Assembly (NCBI GenBank): GCA_016716715.1
Contig: JADJVE010000019.1
Span: 320,517 to 384,516, forward strand
DNA: 64,000 nucleotides
Direction: 5' to 3'
Source of the DNA: Acidobacteriota bacterium
GTDB lineage: Bacteria; Acidobacteriota; Thermoanaerobaculia; UBA5066
The notes under the pieces are model-generated. The model made no database searches. It worked only from the letters and a program-made list of their open reading frames with translations, and was not told where the DNA came from. Positions 1 to 8,648 of this stretch are shown one piece after another. The position numbers and the translations under genes are program-made. Position 1 is the stretch's first letter, and each line of letters starts with the position of its first letter.

Positions 1-1
1 G

Positions 2-1366
2 GGGGGCACGATCGACTCGTCGCTCCGGCGCATTGCGCTGGATGGCACGAACGAGCGTACCGTCGCGAACGTGCCCGGCCGGCTCCTGACGGCGCCGCGC
101 TGGTCGCCCGACGGCACGACGATCGCCGCGCTCGAGAGCCCGGGGACCGGAACGGCCACGCCGAAACTCGTGCTCTTCCCCGTCGACGGCTCGGCCCCGA
201 CGCGTGTCGAAACGCCGGAGACACGCGCCGTGCTCGGATACGCCTGGAACGGGGACAGCCGGCGTGTCGTCTTCCTGGGCGGCGCCTCGTCGGACGCCAA
301 CAGCCGCTCCCGGACGGCGAAGGTCTTCCTGAAAGATGTCCGGACGGGAACCTCTCGCGCCGTGATTTCGGGGATCGACTTCGGCGGAAGCCTGGACGTC
401 TTCGGGAACGGCGCTCTCATCCTCGTCACGCTCGCGCGCCGCTCGAACTTGCGGGAGGTCTCGGCGGCGGGCGCCCCGGGTCCCGGCCGGTGGCTCACGC
501 GAGGCGGCAGCATCGACCGCCAGCCCGTATACGCCCCGGACGGCGAGTGGGTGGCGTTCACGTCGAACCGGAGCGGGAACCAGGACATCTGGGAGCTCTC
601 CACGAAGACGGGCGCCGTCCGCCGGCTCACGGAGGATCCCGCCGACGACTTCGATCCTGCGTTCACGCGGGACGGCAAGAGCCTCATCTTCAGCTCCAAC
701 CGCGGCGGCCACTTCGAGATCTGGATTGCGACCCGCGATGGGAGCGGCGCGCGCCGCGTGACGGACGACGGCCTGGACGCCGAGAACGCATCCGCCACGC
801 CGGATGGGAAGTGGCTCGTTTACTCGTCCGGCAATCCGGACAAGCGCGGCATCTGGAAGATCCGGCCCGACGGGACGGGCGCAACGCGGCTCGTTGGGGG
901 TCCGGTCATTCTCCCGGAGATCTCGCCAGACGGGCGGGTCGTGTCGTTCGTCACCGTGAGCGGGCCGGACGGGTCCACGAGCGTCTCGGGCGGAGCGAAC
1001 AGCGCGATCGGCGCCGTGCGCCTCGACGACGGCACGCCCGTCCCGTTCGAGGCCATCGCCACGGGCGCGATCGCCAACCGCGGCCGCCACCGCTGGACGC
1101 CGGACGGCGCCTCACTCGTCTTCCTGACGGGCGACCGAAAAGAGACTCTTGGCCTTACGGCCCAGCCCTTCATTCCCGGCAGGGACACATCTTCGGCGCG
1201 GCGGTCCGTGGCGGGCTTCATGCCGGACTCCCTCACCGAGTCCTTCGGCATCTCGCCCGACGGCTCGCGCATGACGATCAGCGAGTTCCAGGTCTCCCTC
1301 GGCCTCCTCCTGGCCGAAGGAGTCGAGGGCATCGTCGCCAGGCCCGCGCACGGAGTGAAACCATGA
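2..1366 (+). CDS. TolB-like beta-propeller protein, 5'-truncated (probable C-terminal part of a Ser/Thr kinase)
   Basis: The reading frame is open from the window edge, so the start lies upstream; GTG at 71 is only an internal candidate. The protein shows repeated propeller blades with SPDG, APDGEW, TRDGK, TPDGK and SPDG turns separated by about 40-45 residues, as in TolB/WD40-type PD40 repeats. The neighbouring kinases in this window carry the same propeller at their C-terminus, so this is probably the sensory or extracytoplasmic half of such a kinase; the kinase part is not in the window. Its stop overlaps the next gene's start by four bases (ATGA at 1363), implying translational coupling. 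The propeller call is firm, the kinase linkage is inference. Confidence 0.8.
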   Translation, partial: GGTIDSSLRRIALDGTNERTVANVPGRLLTAPRWSPDGTTIAALESPGTGTATPKLVLFPVDGSAPTRVETPETRAVLGYAWNGDSRRVVFLGGASSDANSRSRTAKVFLKDVRTGTSRAVISGIDFGGSLDVFGNGALILVTLARRSNLREVSAAGAPGPGRWLTRGGSIDRQPVYAPDGEWVAFTSNRSGNQDIWELSTKTGAVRRLTEDPADDFDPAFTRDGKSLIFSSNRGGHFEIWIATRDGSGARRVTDDGLDAENASATPDGKWLVYSSGNPDKRGIWKIRPDGTGATRLVGGPVILPEISPDGRVVSFVTVSGPDGSTSVSGGANSAIGAVRLDDGTPVPFEAIATGAIANRGRHRWTPDGASLVFLTGDRKETLGLTAQPFIPGRDTSSARRSVAGFMPDSLTESFGISPDGSRMTISEFQVSLGLLLAEGVEGIVARPAHGVKP

Positions 1367-3783
1367 GCATCGCAGCCGGCACGAAACTCGGCCCGTACGA
1401 AATCCTCTCGCCACTCGGGAAGGGCGGGATGGGGGAGGTCTACCGGGCGCGGGATGCGCGCGTCGATCGGGTGGTCGCACTGAAGGTACTGCCGGAAGAG
1501 TTCTTTGAAGGTGAAGAGAGGAGGCAGAGATTCGAGCGAGAGGCTCGAATGCTCGCGAGCCTCAACCATCCAGGGATCGCCGTTCTTTACTCATTCGAAG
1601 AAATCCCCTCTTCCTCCTCCTCTTCTCGTTCTTTGGTGTCGCGCCACGTCCTCGTCATGGAGCTCGTCGAGGGCGAAGGCCTCGATGCACGCGCCGCCGC
1701 CGGCCCTCTTCCACTCGAGGAGACTCTTTCGTTCGCCCGTCAGATCGCCGAGGCGCTGGAGGCCGCGCACGAGAAGGGGATCGTCCACCGGGACCTCAAG
1801 CCCGCAAACGTCATGGTGACGAAGAGCGGGCGCGTCAAGGTGCTCGACTTCGGCCTCGCGAAGATCGCGACGTCCGGCGACGGAGCGCAGGTCGACTCGG
1901 AGCTTGCGACGGACATGCGGACCCAGGAGGGCGTCGTGGTGGGGACGGTACCCTACATGTCGCCCGAGCAGGCCCAGGGCCGGCCGCTCGACCACCGGAC
2001 GGACATCTTCTCCCTCGGAGTCATCCTCTACGAGCTCGCGACAGGGCAGAGGCCGTTCCGGGGTGATTCGTCCGCCGAGCTTCTCTCGTCGATCCTGCGC
2101 GACACGCCGCGCCCGCCGGGCGAGCTGCGCCCGGGGCTGCCGGCGGGCCTCGATCGGCTGATCGGGCGTTGCCTCGAGAAGGATCGCGACCAGCGATACG
2201 CCACGGCCCACGATCTCACCGTGGACCTCGGCGAGCTGCAGCGCGATCCGACTTCGCCGACGAGGCCCGCGGCGGCCGCTCCGCTCCGCGCGTCGAAGAA
2301 GCTCATCCTCCTCGGTGCGGCCGCGCTCGTCGTGGTTCTCGCCGCGGGCGCGTTCGTGGCGATCCGCAGGGCCGGCCGCGGCGCCTCGATCGAATCGGTG
2401 GCCGTGCTGCCGTTCGAAAATGCGTCGAACGACCCCGCAATCGAGTACCTCAGCAACGGGATCTCCGAAAGCCTGATCAGCACCCTCTCGCGACTGCCCG
2501 GTCTCCGGGTCATCTCGCGAAAGTCGGCCTTCGCCTTCAAGGGCATGAAGCTGGACCCGAAGGAGATCGGCAAGAAGCTCGGCGTCGACGCCCTTCTCCT
2601 CGGCACTCTCGAGCAGCGGGGCTCGGACCTGGCCATCACCGCCGAGCTCGTGAGCGTCCGAGACGACACGCAGCTTTGGGGCGAGAAGTACAGCCGGCGG
2701 GCGGACGACGTCCTCCGGGTCGAAGGAGAAATCGCCGCCACGATCGCGCGGACCCTGCGCCGCCAGCTGAGCGGGGAAGAGAAGGCGAAGCTCGCCCGCG
2801 GCAGGACCGAAGACCCCGAAGCCTATCGCCTCTATCTGAAAGGGCGCGACTATCTCCTGGGCAACCAGCAGGAGATGGACAAGAGCGTCGACTACTTCAA
2901 GCAGGCCGTGGCGCGGGCGCCCGACTACGCTCTCGCCTACGCCGGGCTCGCCGAGGCTCACACCCGCCAGGCTTACCTGAGCGGGAGCGGCCGCGCGGAG
3001 CCGGCGGGCAAGGCGCGGGCGGCCCTGAGTCGTGCGCTCGAGCTCGATCCGGATCTCGCCGAGGCCCACGCCGTGCTGGGACTCGTCAGTTTCTTCTTCG
3101 AGTGGGACTGGGCGGGCGCGGAGGCCGAGTTCCGGCGCGCGCTCGAGCTCAATCCCGGCAGCGGCACGGTTCAGGGTCAGTACGGTTGGTATCTGACCGC
3201 GATGGGCCGCCTCGACGAGGGGCTCGCGCACTTGCGGAAGGCCGCCGAGCTCGACCCGCTTTCGGTCGGCCCCATCCACGACATCGCGATCAACTACATG
3301 GTCCGGGGAGACCTCGAGCAGGCCGCGACGAACTTCCGCCGCGCGATCGACATCGACCCTAACTGGACCTGGGGCTACGTCAAGCTGGGCCGGACGCTGG
3401 CACGCCAGAAGAAGTTTCCCGAGGCGCTCGCCCAGGCCGAGATCGCCGAGAGGAGGATCGCGGGCGGCGCCGCGGCGCTGATGCGCTCGTGGCTCGGAGT
3501 CATTTATGCGCTGTGCGGAGAAACCGCGCGTGCCCGCCAGAAGCTCGACGAGCTCCACTCCTTCTCGAAGAGCCAGTACGTGGACCCGGTGACATTCGCC
3601 GACGTACACAGCGCCCTGGGCGAGATGGACGAGGCGCTGCACTGGTACGAGAAGGCCTTCGAGGATCGGACGCCGAACATGGCCTACGCGTCCATCGCGC
3701 CCGGAATCACCCCCGGGCTCGCCGGTATCGCGCGCTACGAGGCGATCGTCCGCAAGATGAACTTCCCGGGGCCGGCGCGTTGA
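1363..3783 (+). CDS. Serine/threonine protein kinase with TolB-like and TPR domains
   Basis: An 806-residue membrane-anchored kinase. The Hanks-type catalytic domain covers about residues 10-285: a glycine loop (GKGGMGEVY), the ATP-binding Lys at 41, HRDLKPAN with Asp144, DFG with Asp162, and a GTVPYMSPEQ activation segment. One membrane helix lies at about 314-334. The outer part begins with a TolB/FlgO-like domain (SVAVLPFENAS near 347), followed by TPR repeats from roughly residue 480 to the end. The ATG at 1363 gives the usual N-terminus of this kinase family, and the longer upstream frame is a shadow of the previous gene. The beta3-alphaC and beta4-beta5 regions carry the two arms of the dispersed palindromic element; the second arm encodes a serine run. 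Substrates are unknown. Confidence 0.9.
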   Translation: MSIAAGTKLGPYEILSPLGKGGMGEVYRARDARVDRVVALKVLPEEFFEGEERRQRFEREARMLASLNHPGIAVLYSFEEIPSSSSSSRSLVSRHVLVMELVEGEGLDARAAAGPLPLEETLSFARQIAEALEAAHEKGIVHRDLKPANVMVTKSGRVKVLDFGLAKIATSGDGAQVDSELATDMRTQEGVVVGTVPYMSPEQAQGRPLDHRTDIFSLGVILYELATGQRPFRGDSSAELLSSILRDTPRPPGELRPGLPAGLDRLIGRCLEKDRDQRYATAHDLTVDLGELQRDPTSPTRPAAAAPLRASKKLILLGAAALVVVLAAGAFVAIRRAGRGASIESVAVLPFENASNDPAIEYLSNGISESLISTLSRLPGLRVISRKSAFAFKGMKLDPKEIGKKLGVDALLLGTLEQRGSDLAITAELVSVRDDTQLWGEKYSRRADDVLRVEGEIAATIARTLRRQLSGEEKAKLARGRTEDPEAYRLYLKGRDYLLGNQQEMDKSVDYFKQAVARAPDYALAYAGLAEAHTRQAYLSGSGRAEPAGKARAALSRALELDPDLAEAHAVLGLVSFFFEWDWAGAEAEFRRALELNPGSGTVQGQYGWYLTAMGRLDEGLAHLRKAAELDPLSVGPIHDIAINYMVRGDLEQAATNFRRAIDIDPNWTWGYVKLGRTLARQKKFPEALAQAEIAERRIAGGAAALMRSWLGVIYALCGETARARQKLDELHSFSKSQYVDPVTFADVHSALGEMDEALHWYEKAFEDRTPNMAYASIAPGITPGLAGIARYEAIVRKMNFPGPAR
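1501..1626 (+). repeat. Paired palindromic element inside kinase gene (1501-1527 and 1592-1626)
   Basis: The left arm starts TTCTTTGAAGGTGAAGAG and runs into GA-rich sequence. The right arm is CATTCGAAGAAATCCCC followed by a CT-rich tract, approximately the reverse complement of the left arm and its GA flank. About 64 bp lie between the arms. In this gene they encode FFEGEE and FEEIP plus a serine run, flanking kinase helix C. The same arrangement recurs in three other kinases and in unrelated genes of this window. Confidence 0.8.
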
Positions 3784-3789
3784 TCGTCA

Positions 3790-3826
3790 TTGATCCCGCA
3801 GATATGTTCCTCCATAATGGAGGAAC
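3790..3826 (+). promoter_or_regulatory. Promoter and palindromic operator of the toxin-antitoxin pair
   Basis: A -35 like TTGATC (3790-3795) and a -10 like CATAAT (3813-3818) are separated by exactly 17 bp. A perfect inverted repeat, GTTCCTCCAT then A then ATGGAGGAAC (3806-3826), covers the -10 box. FitA/VapB antitoxins with ribbon-helix-helix folds usually repress their own operon at such palindromes, so this is the likely autoregulatory operator. The element is seen directly; binding is inference. Confidence 0.7.
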
Positions 3827-3840
3827 TTAGGAGTAAGTCC

Positions 3841-4071
3841 ATGGCGACGCTGAACGTCAAGAATCTCCCGGATTCCCTGTACAGGAAGCTGCAGAAGCAG
3901 GCGAAGCGGCGGCACCGCTCCGTGGCGCAGGAGGTCACGCTGATTCTCGACGAGGCTCTCGAGAGGCCCGTTCCCGTCTCGATCCTGACGCTGCGCGGTC
4001 TCGGCAAGGAGCAGTGGTCGGGACTCGACGGCGCGCGCCACGTCGAGGCCGAGCGCAAGGCATGGGACTGA
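3841..4071 (+). CDS. FitA/VapB-type ribbon-helix-helix antitoxin
   Basis: A small protein of 76 residues starting MATLNVKNLPDSLYRKLQ, the typical strand-helix opening of FitA-like ribbon-helix-helix antitoxins (IRNLPDxLhRxLkxrA), followed by RRHRSVAQEVTLILDEAL. The ATG at 3841 has a good AGGAG ribosome site nine bases upstream; an earlier in-frame ATG at 3790 sits inside the promoter and is unlikely. The C-terminal tail after residue 45 would bind and inhibit the toxin. The gene overlaps the downstream PIN toxin by 10 bases. A perfect palindrome upstream is the likely self-repression site. Confidence 0.85.
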   Translation: MATLNVKNLPDSLYRKLQKQAKRRHRSVAQEVTLILDEALERPVPVSILTLRGLGKEQWSGLDGARHVEAERKAWD

Positions 4072-4508
4072 TCGGCGAGATCGGCGCCGGCCCGGTGGCG
4101 CTCGACACGGTGGCCTTCATCTATTTCATCGAAGAGAACCCCAGGTTTCTGAGGGCCCTGGAGCCCGTCTTCGAAGCGGTCGACGAGGGGCGGCTCGCGG
4201 CCGTCACGTCGAGCTTGACCCTGCTCGAAGTCCTCGTCGTTCCGCTTCGCGCGGGCAATGTCGCCCTGGCGGATCGATATGAGCAGGCGCTGACGCGAGG
4301 CCGCGGCCTCACGTTGATCGACGTCGATCGCGGGCAGCTTCGCGCGGCGGCACAGCTGCGCTCGGTGTTTCCGAAGGTCCGGACGCCGGATGCCCTCCAG
4401 CTTTCGGCGGCACTGTCCGCCGGATGCTCCGCCCTGCTGACGAATGACCGGCAGCTCCCGGTGATTCCCGGTTTGCGCGTCCTGCAGCTCGAGAACTATT
4501 CGAGATGA
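4062..4508 (+). CDS. PIN-domain ribonuclease toxin (VapC/FitB-like)
   Basis: A 148-residue PIN-domain protein. The acidic metal-binding residues expected of the family are visible: Asp in ALDTVAFIYF near residue 15, Glu in LTLLEVLV, Asp in TPDALQLSAA, and Asp in LLTNDRQL near the C-terminus. Such toxins cleave RNA, often tRNA, when the antitoxin is degraded. The ATG at 4062 lies inside the antitoxin gene, and the stop overlaps the next kinase start (ATGA at 4505). The pair therefore sits tightly coupled between two kinase genes, an unusual place for a toxin-antitoxin module. The RNA target cannot be told from sequence. Confidence 0.88.
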   Translation: MGLIGEIGAGPVALDTVAFIYFIEENPRFLRALEPVFEAVDEGRLAAVTSSLTLLEVLVVPLRAGNVALADRYEQALTRGRGLTLIDVDRGQLRAAAQLRSVFPKVRTPDALQLSAALSAGCSALLTNDRQLPVIPGLRVLQLENYSR

Positions 4509-7348
4509 CGCTCGCGTCCGGCACGAAGCTCGGCTCGTACGAAATCCTCTCCCCGCTCGGCGCGGGCGGGATGGGGGAGGTCTACCGGGCGAGGGACCCG
4601 CGCCTCGCGAGAGAGGTCGCGGTCAAGGTGCTGCCGGAAGAGTTCTTTGAAGGTGAAGAGAGGAGACAGCGGTTCGAGAGGGAGGCGCGGCTGCTCGCAG
4701 CGCTCAATCATCCCGGAATCGCCGCCATCTACTCATTCGAAGAAATCTCTTCCTCTTCATCTTCCTCTTCTTCGACGCGTCACCTCCTCGTCATGGAACT
4801 GGTCGAAGGCGACGACCTCGCGGTGCGTCTCGCGTCCGGCCCTCTTCCACTCGAAGAATCTCTTTCTCTCGCCCGCCAGATTGCCGAGGCGCTGGAAGCG
4901 GCGCACGAGAAGGGGATCGTGCACCGCGACCTCAAGCCCGCGAACGTGAAGGTCACGCCCGACGGGCGCGTGAAACTGCTCGACTTCGGCCTCGCGAAGA
5001 TCTTCGAAGGTGAAGGGGATTCTTCGAAAGGGGGTTCGGGGGGAGGGCTGACGAAATCTCCGACGCTCACGGCGCGCGGGACGGCGGCGGGGATGATCCT
5101 CGGCACCGCGGCGTACATGAGCCCCGAGCAGGCGCGCGGCAAGCCGGTGGACAAGCGGACGGACGTCTGGGCGTTCGGGTGCGTGCTCTTCGAGATGCTG
5201 GCGGGAAAGCGCGCCTTCGAGGGCGAGACCGTCACGGACGTTCTCGCCGCCGTTCTCACCAGAGACCCGGACTGGGCGGCGCTGCCGGAGGAGACGCCAC
5301 CGGCCGTAAGAAGAGTTCTTAGAAGGTGTCTGCAGCGGGATGCACGCGGCCGTCTTCGCGACATCGCGGACGCGCGCCTCGAGCTCGAGGAACTTGGATC
5401 GGCGTCGGCATCACGCTCCGGCGCCCAATTACCATTCGAAGGAAATCCCCCGTCGCCCGAGCCCTCGGCAGGTCGGATCACTCCGGCGACGTCTGCGAGA
5501 GGGAGCAAAAGATCTCTCTATCTCTCATGGGCGATTGCGGCCGCGTTCGCGGCCGCCGCGGGGGCGCTTGCGCTGCGCTCTCGCGCCCCGCAGCGCGCCT
5601 CGGTGATCCAGGGCCAGATTTTGCTCTCGTCCGACGACCTGATGGACGGTGGTGGTGCCTCCGTCGTGGTCTCCCCGGACGGAACGCAGCTCGCGTACGC
5701 GACGCGCGGCTCCCGCGCCCGTCTCTACTTGAGGAGGCTCGATCGCCTCGTCCCTTCGGAGGTGCCGGAGTCGGACGGCGCCCTCAGCCCCTTCTTCTCG
5801 CCGGACGGGAAGTGGATCGGCTTCTTCTCGCGCGGCAAGCTCCGCAAGGCGCCCGTCTCGGGAGGGGCGCCGTCCACGATCTGCGACGCGCCGCTCCCGC
5901 GCGGCGGCGCGTGGGTCTCGGACGACGCGATCGTGTTCGCCCCGCAGACGACCGGCGGCCTCTCGGTGGTGCCGGCGTCCGGAGGCGACCCCCGTCCCCT
6001 GACGAAGGCGGACGTCGCCGCCCGCGAGCGCTCGCACCGCTGGCCCGTGGCGCTCCCCGGCGGAAAAATGGTTCTGTTCTCGGCGCAGCTCTCGGGCAGC
6101 GACTACGACGAGGGGATCGTCGAGGCCGTCGAGCTCGCGACGGGGAAGAGAACCGTCGTCCACAAGGGAGGCGCGTTCCCGCGCTGGGCTCCGTCGGGCC
6201 ACGTCCTCTTCGCCCGGAAAGGGACGATCTACGCGCTGCCCTTCGACGCGCGCCGGCTCGTTCCGACCGGGCGTCCCGTGCCGGTCCTCGAGAAGGTCAT
6301 GTCGTCCACGGGAGGGGAGGCCCCCTCCGACGGCAGCGCGCAGATCGACGTGTCGGCCTCGGGGTTCTGCGCGTACCGGACGGGCGAGAACGAGACGGTC
6401 TACAGGCTCGCAATCCTCGACCGGAAGGGCACGGTCGTGAGGAAGTCGGCGGCGCCGCGCGGCTTCTCGTGGGCGCGCTTCGCGCCCGACGGGAGTCGCG
6501 CCGCCGTCGTGATCAGCACGGGGACGCAGAGCGACGTCTGGATCTACGACGCCGCCCGCGACGCCTTCTCGAAACTCACGTTCGAAGGCGACAGCCAGAC
6601 GGCCGTGTGGAGCCCCGACGGCCGCGACGTCGCCTTCACGTCCGACCGGTCGCTCGGGCTCGTGACGAGCCCCGGAGGCTCTCCCTCGACGATCCGCGGC
6701 GTCTATCTGAAGCGCGCCGACGGCTCGGGGACAGCGCGTCTGCTCTTCAAGATGTCGGGGACACTCGGCGTCACGGGTTTCGCGCCGGACGGCCGCACGC
6801 TCGCCTTCCAGGTCACGTCGCCGGCGACCCAGCTCGATGTCGGCGTGATCCGGCTCAAGGACGGCCAGGCCGAGGGAGAACCCTCGATCGTGGTCGCCGG
6901 TCCCGCGAACGAAGGTGGATGCGCCTTCTCGCCGGACGGCCGCTGGCTCGCGTACGACTCCACCGACGGCGGCCTCGGGCACGTCTTCCTCCGGAGCGCG
7001 GCGGGCGGGGACGCGCAGTGGCAGGTCTCGGAGCAGATGGGGTCGAACCCAAGGTGGGCGCGGGACGGAACGCTGTATTTCCTGCGCCAGGACGCGTGGG
7101 TCGTGGCGACCCGTGTCACCGCGGACGGAGGCGCGCCCGTCTTCGGAAAAGAAGAAGCGCTTTTCCGGCTCGAGTCGTACGACATCGGCAGCCGGATTAC
7201 CAACGGATGGGACGTTTCGCCGGACGGACAGCGGTTCGTCGTCCTGCTGCGCGAGGGAGCCGCAAACCCGCTGGAGGCGAATCACGTGACGCTCGTCTCG
7301 GATTTCGCGGAGGGGCTCGGGCGCCTGACACCCACGAGCGCGAAGTGA
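4505..7348 (+). CDS. Serine/threonine protein kinase with C-terminal TolB-like propeller
   Basis: A 947-residue kinase. The catalytic domain is at about 10-285, with GAGGMGEVY, AVKVLPEE, HRDLKPAN (Asp142), DFGLAK and GTAAYMSPEQ. A membrane helix lies near 338-358 (LSWAIAAAFAAAAGALAL). The remainder is a PD40/WD40-like propeller with many SPDG/APDG turns, presumably outside the cytoplasmic membrane and acting as a sensor or scaffold. The ATG at 4505 overlaps the toxin stop by four bases. It carries several copies of the dispersed element: a pair flanking helix C with a nine-serine loop, tandem copies after DFGLAK (FEGEGDSSKGG), and another pair near 5308-5451 at the end of the kinase domain. 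The signal sensed and the substrates are unknown. Confidence 0.9.
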   Translation: MTLASGTKLGSYEILSPLGAGGMGEVYRARDPRLAREVAVKVLPEEFFEGEERRQRFEREARLLAALNHPGIAAIYSFEEISSSSSSSSSTRHLLVMELVEGDDLAVRLASGPLPLEESLSLARQIAEALEAAHEKGIVHRDLKPANVKVTPDGRVKLLDFGLAKIFEGEGDSSKGGSGGGLTKSPTLTARGTAAGMILGTAAYMSPEQARGKPVDKRTDVWAFGCVLFEMLAGKRAFEGETVTDVLAAVLTRDPDWAALPEETPPAVRRVLRRCLQRDARGRLRDIADARLELEELGSASASRSGAQLPFEGNPPSPEPSAGRITPATSARGSKRSLYLSWAIAAAFAAAAGALALRSRAPQRASVIQGQILLSSDDLMDGGGASVVVSPDGTQLAYATRGSRARLYLRRLDRLVPSEVPESDGALSPFFSPDGKWIGFFSRGKLRKAPVSGGAPSTICDAPLPRGGAWVSDDAIVFAPQTTGGLSVVPASGGDPRPLTKADVAARERSHRWPVALPGGKMVLFSAQLSGSDYDEGIVEAVELATGKRTVVHKGGAFPRWAPSGHVLFARKGTIYALPFDARRLVPTGRPVPVLEKVMSSTGGEAPSDGSAQIDVSASGFCAYRTGENETVYRLAILDRKGTVVRKSAAPRGFSWARFAPDGSRAAVVISTGTQSDVWIYDAARDAFSKLTFEGDSQTAVWSPDGRDVAFTSDRSLGLVTSPGGSPSTIRGVYLKRADGSGTARLLFKMSGTLGVTGFAPDGRTLAFQVTSPATQLDVGVIRLKDGQAEGEPSIVVAGPANEGGCAFSPDGRWLAYDSTDGGLGHVFLRSAAGGDAQWQVSEQMGSNPRWARDGTLYFLRQDAWVVATRVTADGGAPVFGKEEALFRLESYDIGSRITNGWDVSPDGQRFVVLLREGAANPLEANHVTLVSDFAEGLGRLTPTSAK
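4643..4773 (+). repeat. Paired palindromic element inside kinase gene (4643-4665 and 4734-4773)
   Basis: The left arm is TTCTTTGAAGGTGAAGAG plus GA sequence. The right arm is CATTCGAAGAAATCTC plus a CT-rich tract encoding nine serines. The arms are inverted, about 70 bp apart, and correspond exactly to the pair at 1501-1626. The CT tract length differs between kinase paralogues. Confidence 0.8.
4999..5034 (+). repeat. Tandem left-arm copies of the element after the DFG motif
   Basis: GATCTTCGAAGGTGAAGG is followed immediately by GGGATTCTTCGAAAGGGG. Both resemble the left-arm core with a C in place of T at the variable position. They encode the acidic and glycine-rich insert that follows DFGLAK in this kinase only. 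The right arm is missing here. Confidence 0.55.
5308..5451 (+). repeat. Second element pair in the same kinase (5308-5330 and 5433-5451)
   Basis: The left arm is AAGAAGAGTTCTTAGAAGG, running on into TGTC. The right arm is CATTCGAAGGAAATCCCCC. They are inverted and about 100 bp apart, near the end of the kinase domain and in the juxtamembrane linker. The left arm encodes VRRVLRRC, unlike FFEGEE elsewhere, because the frame differs. Confidence 0.6.
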
Positions 7349-7364
7349 CGCGGGCTGCCTGAAC

Positions 7365-8567
7365 GTGCTCGTCGTTCTGCTGAAGATCGTCCTCGCGCTG
7401 TGGGTCCTTCGGGCCCTGAACGCAGCGCTGTCGCTCGCGCTCGTCCGGAGTCTCGCGCCCGCGTCGCGGCGAAAGGACGGGTCGCCGCTCGTTTCGATCG
7501 TCGTCCCCGCGCGGGACGAGGAGCGCGCGATTGGAGCCGCGACACGCAGCAAGTGCCTGCAGGACGACCCGGCGTTCGAGGTCGTCGTCGTGGACGACCG
7601 CTCGTCGGATGGAACGCGGGAGATCCTGCGGCGCCTCGAGGCGGAGTTCCCGGGGACGCTGGGCGTCGTGGACGGCGTCGAGCCGCCGCCCGACTGGCTC
7701 GGGAAGCCCCACGCGCTCGACGCGGGCGCGAAGGTCGCGCGGGCGACGCGGCCGGGCGACTGGCTCGTCTTCTCGGACGCGGACGTCGTCTTTGCGCCCG
7801 ACCTCCTCGCCCGGGCGCTCGCGCACGCGGAGAGGAACCGCCTCGACTTCCTGACGCTCCTTCCGCAGATGGACGCTCACGGGTTCGGCGAGAGGCTCAT
7901 GGTCCCGACGATCCCGGCGGCCGCGTTCTGCTACCTGCCGGGCTGGCTCATGAACGTCCCGTCCGCGCGGCCGTTTGGGGGCGGGGGAGGCGTCTTCAAC
8001 CTCATCCGCCGGGACCTCTTCGACCGCATCGGCGGGCACGTGGCGCTGAAGGCGTCTGTCGTGGACGACATCCAGCTCGGCCGCAACGCGCGCCGGGCGG
8101 GCGGCCGCACGGGCATCGGCCTCGCGCTCGACTCGATCTCCCTGAGGATGTACCACGGCTTCGCGGAGATCTCGAAGGGTCTGGAGAAGAATGGCTTCTT
8201 CGGACTGCTCGCAAGCCTGCCACTGGCCGTCTTGTCGCTCGGGTGGGTTTTCTTTGAAGGTGAATTGCCCTTCGCCGTCCTCGCCGGCGGCGCGCTCGAG
8301 CGGGCCGTGGGACGCGGCGCCGCCGCGACCCCTGCCTTCTTTACGCTCGAAGAAATCTCTTTCTCCCTCTTCATCCTCCTTGCGATCCTCGCCGTCCGCG
8401 GCGTCCTGGACCTTCGCCTGCGCCTCGGGCTGCTGTCGACTGCCCTGCATCCGATCTGGGTGGCATGCCTGACGTGGATCTTCGCGAAGTCCACGTTCGT
8501 CAACGGTGTCCTGCATCGGAACGAGTGGCGGGGGAGGGTGCGGGACGCGCGGACGCTCCGCACCTGA
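7365..8567 (+). CDS. Family 2 glycosyltransferase, HpnB-like, membrane-bound
   Basis: A 400-residue protein with an N-terminal membrane segment (1-25), a GT-A catalytic domain (VSIVVPARDEE near 43-54, VVVDDRSSDGT near 73, a DAD motif at about 138-140, DDIQLGRNARRAG as the acceptor-site motif), and C-terminal membrane helices. The layout matches hopene-associated glycosyltransferase HpnB and related carotenoid or lipid glycosyltransferases; the exact substrate is not determinable. GTG at 7365 is the first start after the kinase stop and gives a natural membrane N-terminus. Between the C-terminal helices (about 295-335) the protein contains both arms of the dispersed element, read as FFEGE and LEEIS. 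Confidence 0.75.
   Translation: MLVVLLKIVLALWVLRALNAALSLALVRSLAPASRRKDGSPLVSIVVPARDEERAIGAATRSKCLQDDPAFEVVVVDDRSSDGTREILRRLEAEFPGTLGVVDGVEPPPDWLGKPHALDAGAKVARATRPGDWLVFSDADVVFAPDLLARALAHAERNRLDFLTLLPQMDAHGFGERLMVPTIPAAAFCYLPGWLMNVPSARPFGGGGGVFNLIRRDLFDRIGGHVALKASVVDDIQLGRNARRAGGRTGIGLALDSISLRMYHGFAEISKGLEKNGFFGLLASLPLAVLSLGWVFFEGELPFAVLAGGALERAVGRGAAATPAFFTLEEISFSLFILLAILAVRGVLDLRLRLGLLSTALHPIWVACLTWIFAKSTFVNGVLHRNEWRGRVRDARTLRT
8248..8372 (+). repeat. Paired palindromic element inside glycosyltransferase gene (8248-8264 and 8346-8372)
   Basis: The left arm is TTTTCTTTGAAGGTGAA. The right arm is CTCGAAGAAATCTC followed by a CT-rich run. They are inverted, about 80 bp apart, and embedded between two membrane helices of a gene unrelated to the kinases that carry the same pair. 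Confidence 0.75.
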
Positions 8568-8596
8568 CGGGACTGCGAACCGGTCCCTCCCGAGGG

Positions 8597-8602
8597 TATG
8601 CT
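8597..8602 (+). promoter_or_regulatory. Candidate -10 box (TATGCT) upstream of the third kinase
   Basis: TATGCT preceded by GG, about 46 bases before the GTG start at 8649. The same hexamer recurs before several transcription units in this window. No convincing -35 box is visible. Confidence 0.4.
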
Positions 8603-8648
8603 GGGCCACGGTGAATCCCGGACTCAGTCGTGGCTCGAGAGGGGCGCC

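Noticed and set aside
490..1362. N-terminal extension of the first complete kinase
   Set aside because: The extension is the shifted frame of the upstream propeller gene; the kinase family N-terminus begins at ATG 1363.
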